Shown: piece after piece, positions 58,793 to 64,000 of the stretch
Layout of the letters: every line of letters begins with the position of its first letter
Numbering within the stretch: position 1 is the stretch's first letter
DNA from: Ruminococcus sp.
GTDB taxonomy: Bacteria; Bacillota; Clostridia; Oscillospirales; Ruminococcaceae
Direction of reading: 5' to 3'
NCBI GenBank assembly: GCA_017529875.1
Contig: JAFXNC010000008.1
Coordinates: forward strand, 1-64,000
DNA: 64,000 nucleotides
Notes under the pieces: generated by a model
Databases searched by the model: none
What the model saw: only the letters and a program-made list of their open reading frames with translations
What the model was told of the DNA's origin: nothing
Translations under genes and position numbers: made by a program

Positions 58793-58962
58793 TGCGGTGC
58801 TTCTCACTTGGGCGGACGGCGGGCGGGGCAGGCGGTGAGCTATAACGGGGCAAAGCGTTTAGAAGGTGGGTGGTCTTGCAGTAGTGAGGGGCAGTGGGGT
58901 AACGCCTACCCGGAAAAGTACCCCTCCACGCCTGCCCGCCCTCCGTCCAAATGAGGACCGCA
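58793..58962. repeat. Large inverted-repeat element between divergent genes
   Basis: TGCGGT (58793-58798) and GGACGGCGGGCGGGGCAGGC (58814-58833) on the left pair with GCCTGCCCGCCCTCCGTCC (58930-58948) and ACCGCA (58957-58962) on the right, around a loop of about 95 bp that holds a smaller GGGGTA/TACCCC hairpin. No reading frame is evident. It could be a MITE-like insertion or a structured RNA. It fills most of the 388-bp gap 58690-59077. Confidence 0.6.
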
Positions 58963-58991
58963 TTACAAGTAGAGGTAAAAGGCAAAAAAGA

Positions 58992-59020
58992 TTGACTAAT
59001 TCGCCAAGGTGATGTATAAT
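58992..59020 (+). promoter_or_regulatory. Sigma-A promoter of the alcohol dehydrogenase gene
   Basis: TTGACT (58992-58997), 17 bp, TATAAT (59015-59020), followed by AAGGAGG before the start at 59078. Confidence 0.85.
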
Positions 59021-59077
59021 ATTGGAAACAGCACGCAGTCCTCGGCTTGCGTTGGATCAAACTAAGGAGGTCAGATA

Positions 59078-60256
59078 ATGGATAATTTCAACTTTTGCAG
59101 CCCTACCGAGTTCGTGTTCGGAAAGGGCAGGGAGAACGAGTGCGGCAGCTTTGTAAAAAAGTACGGCGGCAGCAAGGTGCTCATCCACTACGGCGGCGGC
59201 TCGGCGGTGCGTTCGGGACTGCTTGGCAGGGTCAAGGATTCTCTCGCCGCTCAGGGCATAGGCTTTGCGGAGTTGGGGGGCGTTCAGCCCAATCCCCGGG
59301 ATACGCTGGTTTATAAGGGCATAGAGCTCTGCCGCGCCGAGGGCATCGACTTCATCCTCGCCGTGGGAGGCGGCTCGGTCATCGACTCGGCTAAGGCTAT
59401 CGCCGCAGGCACCCTCTATGACGGCGATTTCTGGGACTTTTACAGCGGCAGGAAGGTCGAAAAGGCTCTCCCTCTCGGCGTGGTGCTGACTATCGCCGCG
59501 GCGGGCTCCGAGGGCTCCGGCGACAGCGTCATCACCAAGGAAGACGGCCTGCTCAAACGGGGCACCGGCTCGGATGTGCTCAGGTCGAAGTTCTCCGTCC
59601 TCGACCCGGAGCTGACCCAGACCCTCCCGGCCTATCAGACCGCCTGCGGCGCCACCGATATCATGGCGCACGTTTTCGAGAGATATTTCACCAATACCAA
59701 AGAGGTCGAGATAACAGACCGCCTCTGTGAGGCCGTCCTGCTGACTATGGTGAAAGAGACGCCCCGCGTCATCACCGACCCCAACAACTACGAAGCCCGC
59801 GCCAACATCATGTGGGCGGGCATGGTGGCTCACAACGGCCTTGTGGGCGTCGGAAGGTCTCAGGACTGGAACAGCCACGCTATCGAGCATGAGCTGTCAG
59901 CCCTCTACGACTGCGCTCACGGCGCCGGACTGGCGGTGATAATGCCCGCATGGATGGAGTTCGTCCACAGCCACGACGTTATGCGTTTCTGCCAGATGGC
60001 GACGAGGGTATTCGGCTGTCAGATGAACTACGCCGACCCCGAGACCACGGCTATGGAGGGCATACAGCGGTTCAGAGCCTTCCTCCACAGCATCGGTATG
60101 CCGGTGAACCTGTCAGAGCTGGGCGCCAAAGAGGAGGACATCCCCCTGCTGGTGGAAAAGCTGGGTCTGGGCGACGGCAGGACATGGGGCTTCGTGCAGC
60201 TCTCCGCGGCAGACGTCACCGAAATATACAAGCTGGCAGCTAAGGCAAAGGCCTGA
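59078..60256 (+). CDS. Iron-containing alcohol dehydrogenase, butanol dehydrogenase-like
   Basis: The 392-residue enzyme begins MDNFNFCSPTEFVFGKGREN, typical for BdhA/YqhD-type dehydrogenases, and has the NAD(P)-binding segment AVGGGSVIDSAKAIAAG and iron/zinc ligands in CGATDIMAHVFERYF and WNSHAIEHELSALYDCAHGAG. It reduces aldehydes such as butyraldehyde to alcohols with NAD(P)H. It is a single gene with a promoter and terminator of its own. Confidence 0.93.
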   Translation: MDNFNFCSPTEFVFGKGRENECGSFVKKYGGSKVLIHYGGGSAVRSGLLGRVKDSLAAQGIGFAELGGVQPNPRDTLVYKGIELCRAEGIDFILAVGGGSVIDSAKAIAAGTLYDGDFWDFYSGRKVEKALPLGVVLTIAAAGSEGSGDSVITKEDGLLKRGTGSDVLRSKFSVLDPELTQTLPAYQTACGATDIMAHVFERYFTNTKEVEITDRLCEAVLLTMVKETPRVITDPNNYEARANIMWAGMVAHNGLVGVGRSQDWNSHAIEHELSALYDCAHGAGLAVIMPAWMEFVHSHDVMRFCQMATRVFGCQMNYADPETTAMEGIQRFRAFLHSIGMPVNLSELGAKEEDIPLLVEKLGLGDGRTWGFVQLSAADVTEIYKLAAKAKA

Positions 60257-60278
60257 CTGCGCTTCATACTGTAACCTC

Positions 60279-60313
60279 ACGGGTATCTCACCGCTTTGTC
60301 GGGGGATACCCGT
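60279..60313 (+). terminator. Terminator of the alcohol dehydrogenase gene
   Basis: ACGGGTATC (60279-60287) and GATACCCGT (60305-60313) form a 9-bp stem followed by TTCTGTG; the T tract is weak. The arms are those of the ilv terminator at 50655. Confidence 0.65.
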
Positions 60314-60321
60314 TTCTGTGC

Positions 60322-60350
60322 TTGATTATCTGTAACATCCGTGCTATAAT
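60322..60350 (+). promoter_or_regulatory. Sigma-A promoter of the sigma-factor gene
   Basis: TTGATT (60322-60327), 17 bp, TATAAT (60345-60350), 31 bp before the start. Confidence 0.78.
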
Positions 60351-60380
60351 ATACCTATCTGACCTGAACGGAGTGACACC

Positions 60381-60917
60381 ATGCTATCTGCTTATATGGC
60401 GCTTATCGACAGTAAGCCCCTGCGAAAAGAATTCGAGCGTTTCTACAACGACAACCGCCGCCTCGGCATGAGCAAGGCCTATGAGGTGCTGGGCAATATC
60501 TCCATGGCTGAGGACGCCCTGTCCGAGGCCTTTTTCAGGCTGGCGAAATGTTTTCAAAAAGTTCACAATTTGCCTTCTCATAAATTGCAGTCCTATTTCG
60601 TTATAATAGTCAGGAACGTATCTATCGACCTGCTGCGCCGGGAGAGCCGCGCCGATGTAGTCGAATACGCCGATGAGCACGGTTACGGTCAGGCTCCCGA
60701 CGAGCTGCCTGACAGCGACGCCGCGGAGCTTGCCCGGTGCATCGGTCTGCTGGGGGACACCGACAGGGAGATACTGTATCTGAGATTTGAGCTTGAGCTG
60801 GACTATGACGAGATAGCCCGCGCCCTGGGCATCACCGAGGACGCCGCCCGTCACCGGGTACACCATGCCCGGAGCAGGCTCAGAAAGCTGCTTGAGGGGG
60901 AGTGTGCGGATGAATGA
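60381..60917 (+). CDS. RNA polymerase sigma factor, ECF-type
   Basis: The 178-residue protein has a sigma-70 region 2 (about residues 25-92; ISMAEDALSEAFFRLAKC, YFVIIVRNVSIDLLRRE) and region 4 (about 113-170; LGDTDREILYLRFELELDYD, EIARALGITEDAARHRVHHA). It lacks regions 1 and 3, so it is ECF-like and directs a small regulon, often of envelope functions. The next gene starts within its last codons. Confidence 0.92.
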   Translation: MLSAYMALIDSKPLRKEFERFYNDNRRLGMSKAYEVLGNISMAEDALSEAFFRLAKCFQKVHNLPSHKLQSYFVIIVRNVSIDLLRRESRADVVEYADEHGYGQAPDELPDSDAAELARCIGLLGDTDREILYLRFELELDYDEIARALGITEDAARHRVHHARSRLRKLLEGECADE

Positions 60918-61578
60918 CAAAAGGCTTGGAACAGCGCTGGCTGAGGCCTGCGAGGACAGGCTGCTGACCGACAGCGGAGCCCTGCCGGAGGGGTTCGAGT
61001 TCTCGGAGGGGTTCGAGCAGAGGATGCGGGGCATCATCGGCACCGAGAGAAAGCCCTTCCTCCGGGGCAGGCTCAAGGCCGGGCTCATCATCGCGGCGAT
61101 TTTCGCAGCGGGTTTCTGCCTGGGCATGGCAAGGGAGCCCCTGTGGAACTACATCGTACAGCATGATGACGGCGGCAGGAACATCTCTTTCGACGTGAAT
61201 ACGGTCAAGGATCCGAAGAAGAAGATCGAGCAGGTCTACGAGCTGGGCGGCCTGCCGGAGGGCTACGATCTGGTGTGGGAGTCCTCCAACAGGGAGGCCT
61301 GTTCCCGGACATACGGCCTGAAAAAGGGCGACGGCGCGGAGCTTTACAACGTGATCTTCTTCGGGCAGTATATCCCCTACATCTACTACGACGCCCATTT
61401 TTCTGACAATGCCCGGTACTGCTTCGACGAGGATGGCACTCAGTACTACGTTGACGAAACTCCCGAATGGTCGGGGGCCGTATGGTATCAGGACGGTTAT
61501 GTGTTCCTTGTTTCCGGCAGTCTGCCCAAAGACAAAATACTTGATTTGTGTAAAACGCTGAAAAAGTCAGAAAGCTGA
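60910..61578 (+). CDS. DUF4367-like membrane protein, probable anti-sigma factor
   Basis: The ATG at 60910 lies in the end of the sigma-factor gene (8-bp overlap). The 222-residue protein has a cytosolic part of about 55 residues, one membrane segment (AGLIIAAIFAAGFCLGMA) and an outer part with DUF4367-type blocks (LGGLPEGYDLVWESSN, YFVSGSLPKDK-like DGYVFLVSGSLPKDKIL). This layout and the coupling suggest a membrane-bound anti-sigma factor for the sigma factor upstream. The role is inferred from gene order. Confidence 0.75.
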   Translation: MNDKRLGTALAEACEDRLLTDSGALPEGFEFSEGFEQRMRGIIGTERKPFLRGRLKAGLIIAAIFAAGFCLGMAREPLWNYIVQHDDGGRNISFDVNTVKDPKKKIEQVYELGGLPEGYDLVWESSNREACSRTYGLKKGDGAELYNVIFFGQYIPYIYYDAHFSDNARYCFDEDGTQYYVDETPEWSGAVWYQDGYVFLVSGSLPKDKILDLCKTLKKSES

Positions 61579-61618
61579 CCTCATCATCTCACAAACCGGG
61601 TGAAAATAACGTTTATAT

Positions 61619-61649
61619 GGGTGCGGAGAGATCCGCACCCGATTTTTTT
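61619..61649 (+). terminator. Terminator after the anti-sigma gene
   Basis: GGGTGCGGA (61619-61627) and TCCGCACCC (61632-61640), a perfect 9-bp stem, followed by GA and seven T. Confidence 0.93.
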
Positions 61650-61669
61650 GAGACAACAAGGAGGTAACT

Positions 61670-62827
61670 ATGAAAAAACGAACTATCGCGCTGCTGTGCG
61701 CGGCGGCAATAATGCTGGCGGGATGTGCCGGCTCCGATGCAGACGGTTCAACCCCTGCCTCTGCTAACGGTACAGAGAGCCGTGTGACCATAGATACTCC
61801 CAACGGAGAATATGGATTTACATTTGATCTGCTGGAAAACTCATATGCACTTGATACCTCAAATATGGAGAAGATAACAACATATGAATATTCAAAGGTC
61901 GTGAGAGCCGATATCGACGGTGTATATGAGTTTAACTACTCATTGCCTGACCTTGATTACTACTCTAAACGCGAAGCATTAGGGAAAGCCTATTTAGGCG
62001 ACGCATATGACAGCAGCTGCTGGGAAATTAAAAAAGTTAGCAATACAAAGGAGCTTAGTGCGCAGTATCTAAGTCTCAGCTCATCTGAAAGCATGACGGC
62101 TAATAACTCCGGCGTTTTTTTCTACCGTCCTGACAGCGAAGCGCCTTTTGCATCTACATGGATTGGAGAGCTTATTGAAGACAACGATGACGCTTATAAA
62201 TTGACAGATAAAAGCAGCATCACCTACAAGGAAGCAGTTAAAATAGCCGAGGAAGCTTTCAAGCCCTTTAATGAAGTCATCGATAAAGGCAAAGCATTTG
62301 TTCCGACGGTAAGCTACAACGAAGGTCGGGCGATGATCAGGGTGGATTATCAACAGCAGTTTCACGGCCTTTTAAAATGCTGGGCAAATTCCGCAAATAC
62401 TCAGTATTCAAGCGAAAAAACTGACGGACTGGGAGTAAGGTCTGCCGCTGGCGATATAACAAAGAGCGTATATATCTATTCCTCGGCTGACAAGGGTTAC
62501 TATATCCGTGTTTTGGGTACTTCAATGGAGCTAAAGGATATCCAAAAATACGATCGGCTGATCACGCTGCAATCAGCTCTTGAATATCTCGATACCAATT
62601 TAGCTCCTAATATGGATATGATACTTAAGAGCGCAAATCTAAGATACCTGCTCACCACCGAGGTCGGAGAAAAAGATGCTGACGGTTCCTATGTTGCAAT
62701 GTTCAAGACAGCTATCCCCGTCTGGGAAATAATACTCTATAACCGTGGGGAGCTTCAGGACTATGCCTACGTGCTGAACGTTCTGAACGGTGAGTATTCG
62801 CTGGTGAAACTGAAACCGAACAATTAA
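61670..62827 (+). CDS. Lipoprotein of unknown function, AT-richer than its surroundings
   Basis: The 385-residue protein has a type II signal peptide (lipobox LAGC, Cys19) after AAGGAGG. The outer part includes IDTPNGEYGFTFDLLENSYA, STWIGELIEDNDDAY and a late block VPTVSYNEGRAMIRVDYQQQ. It ends with ILYNRGELQDYAYVLNVLNG. Its base composition (many AAA, ATA, TTA and AAT codons) is clearly more AT-rich than neighbouring genes, hinting at transfer or weak expression. It resembles the next gene in signal peptide and general layout, so the two may be old paralogues. Possible target of the sigma factor upstream; no promoter was identified. Confidence 0.7.
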   Translation: MKKRTIALLCAAAIMLAGCAGSDADGSTPASANGTESRVTIDTPNGEYGFTFDLLENSYALDTSNMEKITTYEYSKVVRADIDGVYEFNYSLPDLDYYSKREALGKAYLGDAYDSSCWEIKKVSNTKELSAQYLSLSSSESMTANNSGVFFYRPDSEAPFASTWIGELIEDNDDAYKLTDKSSITYKEAVKIAEEAFKPFNEVIDKGKAFVPTVSYNEGRAMIRVDYQQQFHGLLKCWANSANTQYSSEKTDGLGVRSAAGDITKSVYIYSSADKGYYIRVLGTSMELKDIQKYDRLITLQSALEYLDTNLAPNMDMILKSANLRYLLTTEVGEKDADGSYVAMFKTAIPVWEIILYNRGELQDYAYVLNVLNGEYSLVKLKPNN

Positions 62828-62842
62828 AGAAAGGTGAGAAAT

Positions 62843-64000
62843 ATGAACATAAGAAAGCTAACAGCCCTGCTGTGCGCGGCGGTGATGATGCTGGCAGGCT
62901 GTGCCGAGCCCGACAGCTCATCAGATACCCGGAAGTACGAGTTCAAGCCCTGCACCGAGGTGCTTGCAGAGAAAGACCTCCCGGAGGACGTCTACGGCAA
63001 CCTCATCCTCCCCGCCGGGAGCATCACCAATAGTGCGGAGGCTGTGTATACCTTTGAGGCTGACTGGGGGGATGCAGTCCTCACCGAGAAGCACAGGGAG
63101 ACCCTTGCACAGGTGTTAAGCGATTTTACCGGCAAGAGCGTTGATAAAAAAGAGCTTGCCCGGGACGGAAGCTACGGCTACAGATACTCCGACGACGAGG
63201 TCGCAGGGTTCATCGTTTCCACAGGGAGCTTCGGTGTGTCAAGGACAGACAGCGGTACGGCGGTACTGAACAACTACGCCGGGACAGAGCGGGTAATACA
63301 CCTTGACCGGGGCGAGAATACCGGTATTTCCTACCCGGTGAACGGCGTCAGCTGCTCCGTTGATGATGCTGTGGCTGATTCGGAGGCCTATCTCCAAAGG
63401 CTGGGAATAGAGAAATACTTATCCCCCGGAGAGAGGCTTTCCCCCAAGTGTGTCTCGGTGATAAAGACCTACGGCAGCGTCCCCCGGGAGGACGAAGAGG
63501 TCATCCCCGACACTCAGCCCACCTACTGCTACAGGATATACTACTCGATACTAAAGGACGGCATCCCCTACACCGAGACCGGCGGCATCCCCTCCGAGGA
63601 CGGCAAGGGCTTCCCATACAGCAGCTTCTTCTCTACTGTCATCACCGAAAAGGGAAAGGTCGGTGCTGTGGAGTTTCAGGCCTACATTACCGCCGGGGAG
63701 AAAACTCAGTACAACGGGGAGCTGCTGAGCTGCAAGGGCGCTCTTGACAGGCTCTCGGATTATCTTGCGGAATACAAGGAGTACCAGGTCCCGGAGGTGG
63801 GGGCGGTCTACTGCGCCATAGCCCGGGAGGGTGACGGAAAGCTCAGTTACCGCCCTATGTGGCGGGTGATACTGGAGGAATACCCCGAGGATGCAAATAT
63901 ACAGCTCCTCGTGAACGCCGCCTACATAGATATGATAAACGGAGATATTTACGTCTTTGACGACTCAAAGGCTCAGATGACCGGCACGGATAAGTCGGTC
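62843..64000 (+). CDS. Lipoprotein, 3' end outside window
   Basis: The start at 62843 follows AAAGGTGAG, 15 bp after the preceding stop. The frame stays open for 386 codons to the window end, so the gene continues. It has a type II signal peptide (MNIRKLTALLCAAVMMLAG, then Cys20) and an outer part with VYGNLILPAGSITNSAEAVY, LSDFTGKSVDKKELARDGSY and DANIQLLVNAAYIDMINGDI. No family recognised. The end resembles the end of the upstream lipoprotein in order of strands. Codon use is GC-rich like the general surroundings. Confidence 0.75.
   Translation, partial: MNIRKLTALLCAAVMMLAGCAEPDSSSDTRKYEFKPCTEVLAEKDLPEDVYGNLILPAGSITNSAEAVYTFEADWGDAVLTEKHRETLAQVLSDFTGKSVDKKELARDGSYGYRYSDDEVAGFIVSTGSFGVSRTDSGTAVLNNYAGTERVIHLDRGENTGISYPVNGVSCSVDDAVADSEAYLQRLGIEKYLSPGERLSPKCVSVIKTYGSVPREDEEVIPDTQPTYCYRIYYSILKDGIPYTETGGIPSEDGKGFPYSSFFSTVITEKGKVGAVEFQAYITAGEKTQYNGELLSCKGALDRLSDYLAEYKEYQVPEVGAVYCAIAREGDGKLSYRPMWRVILEEYPEDANIQLLVNAAYIDMINGDIYVFDDSKAQMTGTDKSV

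Overview
The window looks like a contiguous chromosomal segment of a GC-rich Firmicute, most likely a Ruminococcus-like member of the Oscillospirales. This rests on strong Shine-Dalgarno sites, many clear sigma-A promoters (TTGACA-17-TATAAT), a nusA-ylxR-ylxQ-infB-rbfA-nrnA-truB-ribF translation operon of Firmicute order, and families common in gut clostridia (Cthe_2159 carbohydrate-binding lipoproteins, DUF975 and CmpB-like membrane proteins, BspA-type leucine-rich repeats, DUF4340/GldG ABC systems). No phage, plasmid, CRISPR array, rRNA or tRNA was seen. Species-level identity is not claimed.

Layout. 1-4435 (+): the end of a methyltransferase-like gene, prmC, recA, recX, a small membrane protein and a Cthe_2159-type lipoprotein. 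4690-10442 (-): a small conserved protein and a GldA/F/G-like ABC system ending in a DUF4340 protein. 10702-21127 (-): the nusA/infB operon with ribF, truB, nrnA, tatD and rbfA, but with rimP moved behind infB and an acetyltransferase added. 21307-23507 (-): a P-II-like protein, an LCP-like membrane protein and a SLOG protein. 23872-28515 (+): a repetitive sortase-type surface protein, a CotH lipoprotein and purC. 28569-29711 (-): a serine hydrolase. 29917-35215 (+): a 51-residue peptide gene followed by two ABC exporters with N-terminal zinc ribbons that flank a DUF1854 protein. 35313-49002 (+): an LRR protein, a DUF975-CmpB fusion, a phosphoribosyltransferase-like protein, DUF4261, a dehydrogenase, and a run with proB at one end and proA at the other. 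49091-54866 (-): a second Cthe_2159 lipoprotein and ilvB-lipoprotein-ilvN-ilvC. 54980-58689 (-): ruvC-lipoprotein-ruvA-RAYT-ruvB plus an acetyltransferase. 59078-64000 (+): an iron alcohol dehydrogenase, an ECF-like sigma factor with a probable membrane anti-sigma factor, and two lipoproteins, the last cut by the window end.

The most unusual material: (1) the zinc-ribbon ABC exporter pair with DUF1854, preceded by a strongly expressed-looking 51-aa peptide gene; (2) a repeated leader module with a TCGTCGC...GCGACGA hairpin and an embedded ribosome binding site in front of three different genes, and a matching trailer module just after two stop codons; (3) a RAYT transposase gene placed between ruvA and ruvB that carries two copies of the same perfect palindrome in different reading frames; (4) an intrinsic terminator hairpin directly behind the nusA promoter; (5) an in-frame TGA that appears to cut off the last 34 codons of a phospholipase-C-like gene. 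All functional statements come from reading motifs and gene order; no database search was possible.
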